From contig DYJN01000002.1 of the NCBI GenBank assembly GCA_020723085.1, forward strand, positions 67,601 to 131,600: a stretch of DNA of 64,000 bases, written 5' to 3'. This document shows positions 1 through 9,830 of this stretch, in pieces. How positions within the stretch are numbered: position 1 is the stretch's first letter; each line of letters opens with the position of its first letter. The translations under genes were made by a program, and so were the position numbers. Source of the stretch: Arcobacter sp. (GTDB taxonomy: Bacteria; Acidobacteriota; Terriglobia; Bryobacterales; Bryobacteraceae). The notes under the pieces are model-generated. The model saw only the letters and a program-made list of their open reading frames with translations. It ran no database searches and had not been told where the DNA came from.

Positions 1-919
1 GGTCCTCCCACAGGCGCAGGATCGTGTCACGGAAAGCCCCGTCACCGGTTTCGAGGACATAATCCGCGGCGCCGGTGGCGGCGTACAGCGCACGGACGGC
101 ATGTCCCTCGAACCGCGTGCGCTCGGGGAAAGGCTTGCCGGAGAAAAGGTAAACCAGGTCGCGCTCGCGCAGCTTCAGGCGCTCGCGCTCGATGCCGCTG
201 AACAGGTAGGCGGCCAGATCGAGATAGCGCCGGTCGCCGGTGGTGCGGTGGAGTTCGGCCAAGGCGAGCTCCAGTTCGGGATGGCCGGTGAGCAGCGGCC
301 GTTTGGGAGCGGGGCCGAAGTCGCGGAGAAGGTATTCGACGAACCGGATGCCCCCGTCGAGCAGCTTCCGCTTCCCTGTGGAGCGGTAGTACGCGATGCC
401 CGCCTGAAGCAGGTGCCCGAGGCAATAGAGTTCATGGCCGCTCACCTGCTGCTGCCAGCGCAGCGGCGCGCGCTCCTCCACGAACCACGTGTTGAGATAC
501 CCCGAGGGCTCCTGCGCGGCGAGGATCGTATCGGTGAGCTGATCGAGAGTGGCTTCGAGCTTCGGATCGGGCTTGACCTGGAGGCTCCAGGCGGCGGCTT
601 CCATCCACTTGTAAAGGTCGGAATCGGTATAGAGCGGGCCGCGGCGCGGCGGCTGGCGGTCCGGGCGGGCGAGGCGCCGGAAGTTGTCGACGATGCCGTT
701 CTGTTCCAGCAATTCGAGCAGCGTCGGCATGGACCGCTCGATGGTGACGTCCTGCCGGGTCTTCCAAAAACCCGTCTGGAACTGCACGGCGCGCACCGGA
801 ACCGGATGGAGCCGCGCCTGCGGGCTCTTCTGGAGGTGAAGCAGCCCTTCTTCACGCCAGGATGGCTGTGCGAAGCAGAGCATTCCAGACGCAAACAGAG
901 CCAGGATCGGCATGCGCAT
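1..919 (-). CDS. GH127 (DUF1680) beta-L-arabinofuranosidase-type glycosidase, 3' end outside the window
   Basis: The frame opens with an ATG at 919 and a likely signal peptide (MRMPILALFASGMLCFAQ) and stays open to base 1, so 306 residues are visible and the C-terminus is off the left edge. Hallmarks of the GH127/DUF1680 alpha/alpha-barrel are present in order: FQTGFWKTRQD, the NFRRL segment, YTDSDLYKWMEAAAW, GYLNTWF, HELYCLGHLLQA, TGKRKLLD, GHPELELALAELHRTTGD and GHAVRALYAATGAAD. The characterised member HypBA1 releases beta-L-arabinofuranose using a cysteine nucleophile and zinc ligands at about residues 338-418, which would lie beyond the visible part. The protein is probably secreted and acts on arabinose-containing plant glycans. 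The family is clear; exact substrate cannot be told. A -10-like TACAAC lies 6 nt before the start. Confidence 0.9.
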   Translation of the reverse strand, partial: MRMPILALFASGMLCFAQPSWREEGLLHLQKSPQARLHPVPVRAVQFQTGFWKTRQDVTIERSMPTLLELLEQNGIVDNFRRLARPDRQPPRRGPLYTDSDLYKWMEAAAWSLQVKPDPKLEATLDQLTDTILAAQEPSGYLNTWFVEERAPLRWQQQVSGHELYCLGHLLQAGIAYYRSTGKRKLLDGGIRFVEYLLRDFGPAPKRPLLTGHPELELALAELHRTTGDRRYLDLAAYLFSGIERERLKLRERDLVYLFSGKPFPERTRFEGHAVRALYAATGAADYVLETGDGAFRDTILRLWED

Positions 920-925
920 GGAATG

Positions 926-931
926 GTTGTA
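926..931 (-). promoter_or_regulatory. -10-like hexamer TACAAC for the GH127 gene
   Basis: On the minus strand TACAAC is followed by six bases and then the ATG at 919. A transcript from this element would start at or next to the start codon, leaving no room for a ribosome binding site. No good -35 is seen. Confidence 0.4.
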
Positions 932-952
932 TCAAACCGGGCGGCGCTGAAG

Positions 953-2545
953 TCAGCCGAGCGGCGAGCGCAGTTTCCGCAGGATGAACTCGCGGTCTTC
1001 CGAGGTGGAGACCATAACAAAGGCGGCGGCGCCCGCGGCGGCGCTGAGCGAAGCGGCGAGAAAGAAGACGGTCCAATTCGACAGCGGAATCCAGTGCCGG
1101 AAAAGTGCGGCGGCTGCCGCCGTGGCGGCGCCAGCCAGCAGGCCAGGCGCAATGCTTTGCGCCAGGTAGTCCGAGGCGCGCACTCCGGCTTCCCGAACCG
1201 AGTAGGCGACGAACGCGCCGGAGATCATCACACTGGACGCCAACTTGAGCATCGCGATGCCGGCGATTCCCTGCCAGCGGACAACGAAGATGCCCGCCCC
1301 CACCAATGCGAGCGATTCCAGAAGCAGGACGGTGGTGGCGAAGCGCAGACGGCGCGTTCCCAGCAGGAACTGATAGGGGACCGCGGAGAGGGCGCGGAAG
1401 GCCATGGCGAGAGCGAAGAAGAGGAGCACGATGTCGCTGCGCGCCCACCAGTCGCCGAGGACAAAGCGTTGCCCCACCCAGAGCACGAGGAATGGCCGGC
1501 CCAGCCCGATCACGCCCGCAGCCAGCAGGGCTGCGAGCGCACAGATCCATCGGTTGAGCCGGAGGAAGATTTGCCGGATCTCATCCTGTTCGCCGGTCAC
1601 CGAGAGAGTGGTGAAGTATGGCGCCAGCACCATGCTCAGGACTGCGATCAGACTGCGCGAGTGAAGCGCAAGGAAGCGGCCGACATGAAACTGGGCGACA
1701 GCGGCAGGGCCCAACGCCTGGACGATGATGATCTGGTCGGACTGGAAGGTCAGCAGCTCGCAGATCCGCATCAGGAAGTTTGCGCCGCCGTAGGACAGCA
1801 GCCTGGAGACAAGCCTGCGCTCCACGCGCGGCGGCCAAAGATGGGCCGTGAGGCCCCAGCGCTGGATGATGAACTGTTGCGTCATCCACGGCAGTATCGT
1901 GCCCAGCCCCTGGGCGAGGGCCACCGAAAACAGTCCGAGGCCCGATTCGATAGCGGCGACCATCAGAACGGCTGTGGCCACCGAACCGGCGAGATTCGTG
2001 AGAGCGAGCCAGTTGAAGCGGCGCAGCCCCGCCAGGACGGACACGGCCAGAGAGCCCGTCAGGTTCAGGGAAAAGACAACCAGCCCCAGCCAGAGGATCC
2101 GGCGGACCACGCCGAGATCGAGCGGCCCCCGGTCGATGAACGCCGCGGAGAAATAGGCCAGCGGGTAGCTGGCCAGCAGACCTATGGCGGTCACGCACGC
2201 CAGGAGCCAGAACGCCGTCCGGATGACATGGCGCAGTTCATCCAGATCGCCAGACGCCGAGGAGCGGGCGACGTAGTAGTTGATCGCGCTGCGGATGCCG
2301 AAGTCGAAGAGCCCGAAATAGCCGCCGATTTCCCACGTCACGCTCAGCAGCCCGTAAGGTGCGTCGCCCAGGCGGCGGAGCACGTACGGGGACAGGAAGA
2401 ACGTGACAACGGCGGTAACCGCGAAATAGGTGGCGTTCAGAATCGCTCCGCTTCCGATGCCGACGGCCTTCCCCGGCAAGGAGACGGACCCCGCCGGCTG
2501 AGAGGCGCCGGAACCGGTGGCTGAAGAGTCCGCAGGGTTGCTCAT
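953..2545 (-). CDS. Wzx-like polysaccharide flippase (MATE/MVF superfamily)
   Basis: A 530-residue polytopic membrane protein. After a Ser/Gly-rich cytoplasmic start it shows the typical opening of oligosaccharide flippases: GAILNATYFAVTAVVTFFLS, then SPYVLRRLGDAPYGLLSVTW and GYFGLFDFGIRSAINYYVAR. About a dozen hydrophobic segments follow. Such proteins flip undecaprenyl-linked oligosaccharide units to the periplasm for polymer assembly. The ATG at 2545 was chosen; an in-frame TTG at 2581 would add 12 residues with no better ribosome site. It lies 33 bp upstream of the GH127 gene on the same strand. No polymerase or glycosyltransferase flanks it here, so the substrate is unknown. Confidence 0.85.
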   Translation of the reverse strand: MSNPADSSATGSGASQPAGSVSLPGKAVGIGSGAILNATYFAVTAVVTFFLSPYVLRRLGDAPYGLLSVTWEIGGYFGLFDFGIRSAINYYVARSSASGDLDELRHVIRTAFWLLACVTAIGLLASYPLAYFSAAFIDRGPLDLGVVRRILWLGLVVFSLNLTGSLAVSVLAGLRRFNWLALTNLAGSVATAVLMVAAIESGLGLFSVALAQGLGTILPWMTQQFIIQRWGLTAHLWPPRVERRLVSRLLSYGGANFLMRICELLTFQSDQIIIVQALGPAAVAQFHVGRFLALHSRSLIAVLSMVLAPYFTTLSVTGEQDEIRQIFLRLNRWICALAALLAAGVIGLGRPFLVLWVGQRFVLGDWWARSDIVLLFFALAMAFRALSAVPYQFLLGTRRLRFATTVLLLESLALVGAGIFVVRWQGIAGIAMLKLASSVMISGAFVAYSVREAGVRASDYLAQSIAPGLLAGAATAAAAALFRHWIPLSNWTVFFLAASLSAAAGAAAFVMVSTSEDREFILRKLRSPLG

Positions 2546-2630
2546 GAATCCGTTCGCAGAGTCCGCTGACCTTGGTGCCAATGGGCGATGGCAGCCGGAA
2601 GGATCTCAGACCAGCGGCGCCATCGTGTTG

Positions 2631-2655
2631 CCGCCCCGCGCTCTTTCCGGGGCGG
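2631..2655. other. Hairpin, 8-bp GC stem
   Basis: CCGCCCCG (2631-2638) pairs perfectly with CGGGGCGG (2648-2655) across a 9-nt loop. Neither flank carries a strong T-run, so it is at best a weak terminator, or part of the leader of the flippase gene. Confidence 0.45.
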
Positions 2656-2787
2656 GGCTGTTTCCCGGCCGGGGGAGCATCCGTGTCCCGCCGAGTCTCC
2701 ACGATAACAAATGGCGGCGAGGGGCCATGGACACAGGCCGGCTCCAGTACGTCAGGCGCCGCTCCGGACCCGAATAACCCACGGGAA

Positions 2788-2807
2788 GGAAACCGGGGGA
2801 AACCGGG
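2788..2807. repeat. Tandem decamer GGAAACCGGG x2
   Basis: Two exact, abutting copies of GGAAACCGGG, followed by a further partial GAAA. The 10-bp period places the copies on about the same DNA face, so a protein binding site is possible. Confidence 0.6.
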
Positions 2808-2888
2808 GAAATCCACCCTCTGATGCCGCGGTCCGGATGTAACCTTCCGCAAGGCGGTCTCCGTCTGATAGGCAATCCCCGTTACGAG

Positions 2889-2930
2889 TGCGGGCGCCCT
2901 CACCCCAACATCCAACCCAAGGCGCCCGCA
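2889..2930 (-). other. Perfect 10-bp stem with G-rich 22-nt loop (minus strand)
   Basis: TGCGGGCGCC (2889-2898) and GGCGCCCGCA (2921-2930) are exact inverted copies. On the minus strand the loop contains GGG, GG and GGGG runs, which might also form a quadruplex. It lies about 345 nt upstream of the flippase start. Confidence 0.5.
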
Positions 2931-3132
2931 ACCCTCCTGTCTTTCCGGTCTTCTGGATCCGGTCTTTATGAGGGAATTTTCGCGTCTGCTGCCCCTTACA
3001 GGAACATGGCAGCCAAGCCCCATGAAGCGGCTGCGGCAATCGCGTGCGATGTCACGAAAACATATCCGCAAGTAATTGACCAGTCTTCGACTTTTGATCG
3101 AATGGGGAAAAGGGGCGCACTGCAACGGGCTG

Positions 3133-6100
3133 TCAGAGCGGCCGCTCGGTCGTGATCTCGTACCACGGGGACTCCGCGCTGAACTGGAAGCGGTAGCCTT
3201 GCGGCGACTTCGTCACGGGGATGGCGCCGAGGCGCTTGCCCGTGGCGTCCAGCGGATAAACGGAGATCGCCCGGAGTTTCGATTTCAGCGTCACTATCGC
3301 TTCGACGTGTTCCATGACAACGGCGCCGGACGCGGAATAAGGCGAGGACGGACGATCCGGCTTCTCCGGAGCCAGCGTGAACCAGGAAGGGTCCTTCCCG
3401 TACCGGATCAGCTTCTGTCTCTCGCCCAACGTAAAGCCCGGATTGGTGAGCAGCAGGCGGGCGGAGGTTTCCAGCGGTTTGCCGTCGAGCGCCGTCAGCA
3501 GGATGGAAGCGAAGCCGCGTGAGCCGGGTGGGAGGACGGCGGTCATCGGTCCGGCGGTGACAGGTTCCTCCATCAGGAACCCGAACACGCCCGCAGCCTG
3601 CTCGGCGTGGATCAGAAAGAGCTGGCGGAGCGGGTCATAACTGATGCCGCCGGTTTCGCTCCGGTAGGGCGCCGCCGCTTTCCGCGCCTGCGGGGCCAAT
3701 TCCACGGTGGGATCGACCGCGACGCGGTGGATGAAGGCGAGGTTCGGATCGACGCCGAGAGACTCAAAGAACGAAGCCAGCCGGAACTGCATTCGTCCGG
3801 CGGTAGCTTTCTCGCGCAGGGACCGCGGCAGGGGGACGACGAACTCGCGCTCCGCGGGGCGCACCAGCCCCTTGCGGAACAGGTATCCGGCCTGGCCGAA
3901 GGCGGCGAGCTTTGTGAAGTCGCCATTGAGGTTGAAGCCTGAGGGCGCATTCCGGTCCCAGGAGCGGCCGTGTTCATAGGCGAAGTGCATCACACCGTCC
4001 CAGTCCTGGAAAGCAGCGAATGCCGCGAATGTCGGATCGAGCTCCGCTGCCTGCCGGTTTGGATAGGGCTGGTTGAACTCGCTCACCGTAAAGGGCTTCC
4101 CAGCCTGGCGCGCGAAAGCCTTGTGGAGATACTGCAGGTAGCCGGAGCCGGCGCCCGAGGTGTCGCGGATGCGCCAGTCGGTGGAGTCCCACGGACGGCG
4201 GGGAAAGTTGTAGTGATCGATGTAAAAGTGGTCGTCGAGATAGTCCAGCGCGGCGTGGGTGTCAAAGGTGAACGGACCGCCGAACTCCACCTGAGTGCCT
4301 GTGATGGGAACCGACGGACCCAGCCGCTCGCGCACCGTGGCGGCGATCCGGTCCAGATACGCCTTGTCGCGGGCGATCACCTCGTTCAGCGTCGCTTCGG
4401 GCCAGTACTTTTTCAGCGCGCCCGTCTGGAAAGAGAACAGCAGCGAACTCTCGTTGTTGATCTCGACCATGGCCAGCACGGGATCGTCCTTGAGCCGCAA
4501 GGCGTCGATGACCTTGCGTGCGAACTCGCACTGCAGCGCAACCATGCGCTCGTTGAGGATGTGCACGGGCTTGGACTGGTTCGGAACGGGGAACTCCAGA
4601 GCGCCGACGGGATCGACGCCGGGGCGGAAAACGTAGCCGACGTGCAGGTTGAGGTTGACATAGATGCCCTCTTCGCGCAGCGCGTCGAGCAGCGCGCGGA
4701 GGCGCTCCACGGCGGCGGGATTCAGCGTGGGATACGGGCCGGTGGTGAGAATGGAGCGGGCGTTCGCGGGATCCGCGTCAGGGCTCGTGTCCATGTGATG
4801 CAGCCGGACCAGATTCACGCCGAGACGGCGCAGGCGCTTTGCGATCCGCGCGGCATCGGCGGGCTCCGGGAAGTTGGCGCCGAAGGCGAGGTTGACGCCC
4901 CAGAAGCGGACGCGGCGTCCGAGCGAATCCACGAAATGGCCGTCCCGGACCGTGATGCGGTGATCCTGCGTCAGGGGCTGATTGAGGAAGGAGAAGTCGA
5001 CGGGACCGGCGAGGCGGTCCTGGTCGATGGAGACGCGGAACATCCGCGGCTCGGGCTCCGGGAACAGGACACGGTGCAGAAAGGCCAGCACATCAGCCGA
5101 CTCGTCGACGATTTTGGAAGTCGGTTTGCCGGCGCCATGGCCGGCCGAAGTCTCGATGCGGATCAGGACCGGGGCGCTGCCTGCCTGCGCCTCCTGGAGC
5201 GTCGCGGCGTATTTGAAGGAATGGGCGGGAACCACGCGGTCGTCATGATCCGCCGTGAGGATGAGCGTGGCGGGATACGCCGTGCCCGGGCGGATGTTGT
5301 GCAGCGGCGAATAACAGCGGATCGCCTGAAACTCTTCCGGGTCTTTCGGCGACCCGTATTCGGTGGTCCATGCGTGGCCGATGGTGAAACGGTCGAAGCG
5401 GAGCATGTCCATGACGCCCACTGCGGGCACGGCGGCGGCGAACAGGTCCGGCCGCTGATTCAGGACCGCACCCACCAGCAGGCCTCCATTGGAGCCGCCG
5501 CGGATGGCGAGCTTCTTCGCGCTCGTGTACCGGCGGGCGATCAGGTGTTCGGCGGCGGCGATGAAGTCATCGAACACGTTTTGCTTGTTCTGTTTCATTC
5601 CGGCGCGGTGCCAGTCCTCGCCGTATTCGCCGCCGCCGCGCAGGTTGGCTGAAGCGTACACGCCGCCGCGCTCGAGCCAGGCCAGAGTGAAGACGCTGAA
5701 GGAAGGCGTGACCGGGATGTTGAAGCCGCCATAACCATACAGGATGGCCGGGTGGGAGCCGTCCAGCGCGACCCCTTTCCGCGCGGTGATGTAGATGGGG
5801 ATGCGGGTCCCGTCTTTGCCGGCGGCGAACTCCTGCCGCGTTTCGTACTTCGCCGGATCGAAGGGAAGCTTCAGGGGGAACAGCGGGCGGCAGCCGCTGG
5901 AGCACTGATAGAGCGTCTCAGGCACCATGAAGTTCGAAACCGAAAAGACCGTGGCGGAGTCCTCGGCGAGTGTGACGGAGGAGTTCGGCGGCAACGGCAC
6001 CGTGCGCGGCGCGCCGCCGGCCAGAGGCGCGATCTTCACGAGCGCCGAGACGTCATGCATGTAGTTCAGCACGAGCCGGCCGCCTGCGAGTTGCGCCTGA

Positions 6101-7131
6101 CGCAGCGTATCGGCAGATTCAGGGACGACGGTGCGCCAGTTGGCCCGCGCCGGGTTCAGCAGGTCGACTTCAATGACGCGGTAACGCGGTGCGCCGTCGT
6201 TGGTGAGCAGCAGCACGCGCGAACTGCGGCTGCCGATGTAGCGGTAGGAGAAACGGAACTCGTCCACAATGGGCTTGGGCGCGCGCTCGGGCGAGTCAAG
6301 ATCGATGTAGTGGATGAGGCGTTCAATCGCCGTGCTGCCGGCGGTTTCCAGGATCAGATAGCGGCCATCAGCGGCCAGGTGCGGCGTGAACGACCATCGG
6401 GGCTGATCGGGTCTGCGGTAGGCGACGGTGTCCGCCGACTGCGGCGTTCCGATGCGGTGGTAGTACAGCGTGAAGTTCTCGTTGACAGCCTGAAGAGCGG
6501 CGCCGGGCTGCGGCTCGGGGTAGCGCCCATACCAGAAGCCCTCGCCTTTGGCGTCCCATTCCGCGGAAGAGAACTTCGACCACTCGAGCGTGTCGGCGAG
6601 ATCCTTTGCTGTAGCCACGTCGCGGACGCGCCAGGTGGCCCAATCCGAGCCGGCGCGGGAAACCGCATAAGCCAGCAGGCGGCCATCGCGCGAGAGGGAG
6701 AACGTGCTGATGGAAGCAGTGCCATCGGACGAGAGAGTGTTGGCGTCCAGCAGCACGCGGTCTTTGCCCGCCTCGCGCACATAGAGCACGGGTTGATTCT
6801 GCAGTCCGGACTGTCGGAGGAAGAACGTGCGCGGACCCCGGATGAAGTAACCCGCCACGGCGCCGTTGCGGGCCACCGTGGGATAGCGGTCGTATTGATA
6901 GAGCCGTTCGAGCAGCGCACGGATGGCGGGGCGCTGGGGAATGCGGGCCAGAAACGCCTGCGTACGCGAGTTCTGGGCCTGAATCCAGGCGCGCGTTTCG
7001 GGTGAATCCGGGTCTTCCAGCCAGCGGAAGTTCTCCGTAACGGGAACGCCGTGAAACACCTCCGTCGTGGGCTTGGGCGCGTTTTGCGCCGCCAGGGGCA
7101 GCCAGCAGAGGAAGCAGGCGAGTCTGCGCAT
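3133..7131 (-). CDS. Secreted prolyl oligopeptidase (S9A) fused to a clan GH-A (GH5-like) glycoside hydrolase
   Basis: A 1332-residue two-enzyme protein with a signal peptide ([16 protein letters not shown]). Residues about 20-690 form a complete prolyl oligopeptidase: N-terminal [11 protein letters not shown] motif, beta-propeller, then the alpha/beta-hydrolase with Ser547 in GGSNGG, the Asp of ADHDDRVVP and His665 in GHGAGKP. From about residue 697 a TIM-barrel glycosidase begins ([19 protein letters not shown]), with Glu894 in VEINNESS as likely acid/base and Glu1018 in TVSEFNQP as likely nucleophile. A C-terminal beta-rich region follows. S9A enzymes cut short peptides after proline; the glycosidase substrate is unknown. 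The frame is uninterrupted across the junction and the second part has no signal peptide of its own. The ATG at 7131 was chosen because it begins the signal peptide. Confidence 0.9.
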   Translation of the reverse strand: MRRLACFLCWLPLAAQNAPKPTTEVFHGVPVTENFRWLEDPDSPETRAWIQAQNSRTQAFLARIPQRPAIRALLERLYQYDRYPTVARNGAVAGYFIRGPRTFFLRQSGLQNQPVLYVREAGKDRVLLDANTLSSDGTASISTFSLSRDGRLLAYAVSRAGSDWATWRVRDVATAKDLADTLEWSKFSSAEWDAKGEGFWYGRYPEPQPGAALQAVNENFTLYYHRIGTPQSADTVAYRRPDQPRWSFTPHLAADGRYLILETAGSTAIERLIHYIDLDSPERAPKPIVDEFRFSYRYIGSRSSRVLLLTNDGAPRYRVIEVDLLNPARANWRTVVPESADTLRQAQLAGGRLVLNYMHDVSALVKIAPLAGGAPRTVPLPPNSSVTLAEDSATVFSVSNFMVPETLYQCSSGCRPLFPLKLPFDPAKYETRQEFAAGKDGTRIPIYITARKGVALDGSHPAILYGYGGFNIPVTPSFSVFTLAWLERGGVYASANLRGGGEYGEDWHRAGMKQNKQNVFDDFIAAAEHLIARRYTSAKKLAIRGGSNGGLLVGAVLNQRPDLFAAAVPAVGVMDMLRFDRFTIGHAWTTEYGSPKDPEEFQAIRCYSPLHNIRPGTAYPATLILTADHDDRVVPAHSFKYAATLQEAQAGSAPVLIRIETSAGHGAGKPTSKIVDESADVLAFLHRVLFPEPEPRMFRVSIDQDRLAGPVDFSFLNQPLTQDHRITVRDGHFVDSLGRRVRFWGVNLAFGANFPEPADAARIAKRLRRLGVNLVRLHHMDTSPDADPANARSILTTGPYPTLNPAAVERLRALLDALREEGIYVNLNLHVGYVFRPGVDPVGALEFPVPNQSKPVHILNERMVALQCEFARKVIDALRLKDDPVLAMVEINNESSLLFSFQTGALKKYWPEATLNEVIARDKAYLDRIAATVRERLGPSVPITGTQVEFGGPFTFDTHAALDYLDDHFYIDHYNFPRRPWDSTDWRIRDTSGAGSGYLQYLHKAFARQAGKPFTVSEFNQPYPNRQAAELDPTFAAFAAFQDWDGVMHFAYEHGRSWDRNAPSGFNLNGDFTKLAAFGQAGYLFRKGLVRPAEREFVVPLPRSLREKATAGRMQFRLASFFESLGVDPNLAFIHRVAVDPTVELAPQARKAAAPYRSETGGISYDPLRQLFLIHAEQAAGVFGFLMEEPVTAGPMTAVLPPGSRGFASILLTALDGKPLETSARLLLTNPGFTLGERQKLIRYGKDPSWFTLAPEKPDRPSSPYSASGAVVMEHVEAIVTLKSKLRAISVYPLDATGKRLGAIPVTKSPQGYRFQFSAESPWYEITTERPL

Positions 7132-7137
7132 GGCACG

Positions 7138-7143
7138 ATGATA
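7138..7143 (-). promoter_or_regulatory. -10-like TATCAT six bases before the fusion gene start
   Basis: On the minus strand TATCAT is followed by CGTGCC and then the ATG at 7131. It matches the -10 consensus at five of six positions and implies a leaderless transcript. Confidence 0.5.
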
Positions 7144-7201
7144 TCGCCGCTTCTGGCGGGCAGTCGCGGGGTTGCCTACCATTGGAAGTTCAGGAGTTCC
7201 C

Positions 7202-8239
7202 ATGTTGGATCTGCGTTCGCACCCGCACCGTCGGTACAACCCGCTTGCCGGCGAGTGGCTTCTGGTGAGCCCGCACCGCACGCAGCGCCCCTGGCAGGGG
7301 CAGGTGGAGAAGGTTCCCGCCGAAACCCGCCCCGCCTACGACCCGAAGTGTTACCTGTGCCCGGGCAACGAGCGCGCGGGCGGCCGCCGCAACCCGCAGT
7401 ACGAAAAAACATTCGTATTCACAAATGATTTTTCCGCGCTGCTTGCGGACACGCCGGACAGCGGGGCGTCGCCGCACGAGCTGCTGCGCGCTGAAGGCGT
7501 GCGCGGCATCTGCCGCGTCATCTGCTTTTCGCCGCGGCACGACCTGACGATGGCGGAGATGGATGTGGGGGATCTGGAGGCGGTCGTCCGCACATGGGTG
7601 GAAGAATTCGAATCGCTGATGGGCCGGCCGTTCCTGCGCTACGTGCAGATCTTCGAGAACCGCGGCGAAATGATGGGCTGCTCGAATCCTCACCCGCACT
7701 GCCAGATCTGGGCGAGCAGCGCCGTACCGGACGAGGTGGCGCGCGAAGAGAGAATGCAGACGGAGTACTGGCGCGGGCATGGGCGCACGCTGCTCGGCGA
7801 CTATCTGGAGCTGGAGCTGCGGCTCGGCGAGCGGATCGTCTGCGCCAACGAGCATTTCGCGGCGCTGGTTCCGTGGTGGGCCGTGTGGCCTTTCGAGACG
7901 ATGGTCGTGAGCCGCCGCGCTGTCACGGGCATCGACGAACTGACGGGAGAGGAGCGCGCGGGGCTGGCAGACATTCTGAAGAGGATCACGACGCGCTACG
8001 ACAACTTGTTCGAGATCTCTTTCCCGTATTCGTTCGGGTTCCATCAGCGCACGGCGGGCGAACGCAACCCGGCATGGCATCTGCACGCGCACTTCTATCC
8101 TCCGCTGCTGCGCTCGGCGACGGTGAGGAAATTCCTGGTGGGATACGAGATGCTGGCGATGCCGCAGCGGGACATCACGGCGGAGACGGCGGCTGCGCGG
8201 CTGCGCGAACAGAGCGAAGTGCATTACCGGAAGCGCTGA
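7202..8239 (+). CDS. galT: Galactose-1-phosphate uridylyltransferase
   Basis: The 345-residue enzyme transfers UMP from UDP-glucose to galactose-1-phosphate in the Leloir pathway in the cytoplasm. The active-site triad His164-Pro-His166 in NPHPHCQIW falls at the same numbering as in the E. coli enzyme. CYLCPGNER is the N-terminal zinc-type motif, and FGFHQRT plus [10 protein letters not shown] form the C-terminal half. The ATG at 7202 is preceded by a Shine-Dalgarno AGGAG about five bases upstream and is preferred to an ATG at 7172. It is divergent from the peptidase-glycosidase gene with 70 bp between starts. No galK or galE is seen in the window. Downstream garD lies 41 bp away and could be co-transcribed. 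Confidence 0.96.
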   Translation: MLDLRSHPHRRYNPLAGEWLLVSPHRTQRPWQGQVEKVPAETRPAYDPKCYLCPGNERAGGRRNPQYEKTFVFTNDFSALLADTPDSGASPHELLRAEGVRGICRVICFSPRHDLTMAEMDVGDLEAVVRTWVEEFESLMGRPFLRYVQIFENRGEMMGCSNPHPHCQIWASSAVPDEVAREERMQTEYWRGHGRTLLGDYLELELRLGERIVCANEHFAALVPWWAVWPFETMVVSRRAVTGIDELTGEERAGLADILKRITTRYDNLFEISFPYSFGFHQRTAGERNPAWHLHAHFYPPLLRSATVRKFLVGYEMLAMPQRDITAETAAARLREQSEVHYRKR

Positions 8240-8268
8240 GGCCGTGTGAAGCCGGCCCGCTGCTGGAA

Positions 8269-8274
8269 TAGGCT
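8269..8274 (+). promoter_or_regulatory. -10-like TAGGCT before garD
   Basis: TAGGCT is followed by GGGAGC and the ATG at 8281. The six bases between could also act as a Shine-Dalgarno (GGGAG), so either a leaderless or a co-transcribed reading is possible. Confidence 0.3.
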
Positions 8275-8280
8275 GGGAGC

Positions 8281-9798
8281 ATGCAGGGCGCGCAGGTGAT
8301 CCGCGTCGACGAGCGGGACAACGTGGCGGTTGTCGCCGTGGAGGAAGGGCTCCCGGCGGGCGCGCGGATTGGCGGCTTGTGCCAATTGCGCGAAGCCGTG
8401 CCCGCCGGACACAAAGTGGCGCTCACGCGCATCCCGCGCGGCGCGGCGGTGGTGCGGTATGGCGCGGTGATCGGGCGCGCGTTGCGGGACATCGAAGCGG
8501 GCGAGCGGGTGCTCGAGGAGATGCTGGAGCTGCCCGAGCCGCCGCCGCTGGATGCGCTTCAGGCGCCCGCAGCCGCGCCCGCGCGCGGCGAGCCGCTGGA
8601 GGGGTTCGGCTTCGAGGGATACCGCAACCCGGACGGAACGGCAGGCACGCGGAACGTGCTCGGAATCACGACCACCGTGCAGTGCGTGGCGGGCGTGGTG
8701 GAGCACGCGGTTGAGCGCATCCGGCGCGAGCTGTTGCCGCGCTATCCAAACGTGGACGGGGTGGCGGCGCTGACGCACGCTTACGGATGCGGCGTGGCCA
8801 TCGATGCGCCGGGAGCGGAGATCCCGATCCGGACTGTCCGGAACCTGGCGTTGAATCCCAACCTGGGCGGCGAAGTGATGGTGGTGAGCCTGGGCTGCGA
8901 GAAGCTGCAGCCGGAGCGGCTTGGCTTGCGGGGGGAAGAGCCGTTTCTGGTGCGGCTGCAGGATGGCGGGCTTGGCTCGTTTGATGCGATGGTGGCGCGG
9001 ATCCTCGAGCTGGCGGAAAAGAGGCTGGAGCGGTTGAACGCGCGGCGGCGCGTGTGGTGTCCGGCATCCGATCTCGTCGCCGGCGTGCAGTGCGGGGGGA
9101 GCGACGCGTTCAGCGGCGTGACCGCGAATCCGGCGGCGGGCGTGGCGGCGGACCTGCTGGTGCGCGCCGGCGCAACGGTGATCTTCAGCGAGATCACTGA
9201 AGTGAGAGACGCAGTGCACCTGCTGGCGGCGCGGGCGGCGTCGCCGGATGTGGTGGCGGACCTGAAGCGGGCATTCGCCTGGTATGACGCCTACCTGGCT
9301 CGCGGCGGCGCGGACCGCAGGGCGAATCCGACGCCGGGAAACAAGCGCGGCGGGCTGGCGAACGTGGTGGAGAAGGCGCTGGGGTCGGTGGCGAAGTCCG
9401 GCTCGATGCCGCTGGACGGCGTCGTGCCGCCGGGCGAGCGGGCGGGGCGGAAAGGACTGCTGTTTCTGGCGGGACCGGCGAGCGACTTCATCTGCGGCAC
9501 GCTGGAGCTGGCCGCCGGCATGAACGTGCATGTGTTCACGACGGGCGAGGGGACGCCCTACGGGCTGGCGATGTGCCCGGTGATCAAAGTCAGCACGCGC
9601 ACGGCGCTGGCGAGGCGGTGGCCGGATCTGGTGGACTTCGATGCGGGGCGGATTGCGGGCGGGGCCCTCACGCTGGAACAGGCTGGATGGGGAATGTTCC
9701 GGCTGATCCTGGAGGCGGCCTCGGGCCGGAAGACGTGGACGGAGCGGCACGGGCTGGCCAATCCCCTGGCGTTGTTCAATCCCGCGCCGGTGACCTGA
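8281..9798 (+). CDS. garD: Galactarate dehydratase
   Basis: The 505-residue protein aligns along its whole length with E. coli GarD as I recall it: an N-terminal SAF domain ([19 protein letters not shown]), [75 protein letters not shown] and the identical C-terminal FNPAPVT. GarD dehydrates galactarate (mucate) to 5-dehydro-4-deoxyglucarate in the cytoplasm. The conserved cysteine and histidine residues fit a metal-dependent dehydratase. The closely related altronate dehydratase UxaA differs at these motifs, so garD is favoured. A GntP-type permease 0.5 kb downstream would supply substrate. The later enzymes of the pathway are not in the window. Confidence 0.94.
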   Translation: MQGAQVIRVDERDNVAVVAVEEGLPAGARIGGLCQLREAVPAGHKVALTRIPRGAAVVRYGAVIGRALRDIEAGERVLEEMLELPEPPPLDALQAPAAAPARGEPLEGFGFEGYRNPDGTAGTRNVLGITTTVQCVAGVVEHAVERIRRELLPRYPNVDGVAALTHAYGCGVAIDAPGAEIPIRTVRNLALNPNLGGEVMVVSLGCEKLQPERLGLRGEEPFLVRLQDGGLGSFDAMVARILELAEKRLERLNARRRVWCPASDLVAGVQCGGSDAFSGVTANPAAGVAADLLVRAGATVIFSEITEVRDAVHLLAARAASPDVVADLKRAFAWYDAYLARGGADRRANPTPGNKRGGLANVVEKALGSVAKSGSMPLDGVVPPGERAGRKGLLFLAGPASDFICGTLELAAGMNVHVFTTGEGTPYGLAMCPVIKVSTRTALARRWPDLVDFDAGRIAGGALTLEQAGWGMFRLILEAASGRKTWTERHGLANPLALFNPAPVT

Positions 9799-9817
9799 GG
9801 TGCTATAGCGAGTGCGC

Positions 9818-9823
9818 TAGGCT
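9818..9823 (+). promoter_or_regulatory. -10-like TAGGCT before the small membrane protein gene
   Basis: TAGGCT ends 7 bases before the ATG at 9831, the same hexamer as before garD, and lies in a TAG-rich stretch (GCGCTAGGCTAGG). Confidence 0.35.
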
Positions 9824-9830
9824 AGGCGAC

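Larger units (their letters stand above)
2546..3132 (-). other. 587-bp non-coding region with strong secondary structure
   Basis: No convincing gene was found; the short open frames have no recognisable composition or start context. The region has a GC-rich hairpin (2631-2655), a tandem decamer (2788-2807) and a perfect 10-bp stem with a 22-nt loop (2889-2930). It separates the flippase gene from the end of the peptidase-glycosidase fusion gene, both on the minus strand, so it should hold a terminator for one and the promoter or leader for the other. It does not match a riboswitch that I recognise. Confidence 0.5.

Noticed and set aside
101-2524. An 807-codon open frame on the plus strand opposite the GH127 and flippase genes
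   Set aside because: Its translation is rich in Arg, Gly, Ala, Glu and Gln without domain features, and it is antisense to two recognisable genes. It is a by-product of high GC and codon bias.
2546-3132. A riboswitch (c-di-GMP or TPP type) in the large gap
   Set aside because: Stems and conserved loop sequences of those classes were not found; only generic hairpins are seen.
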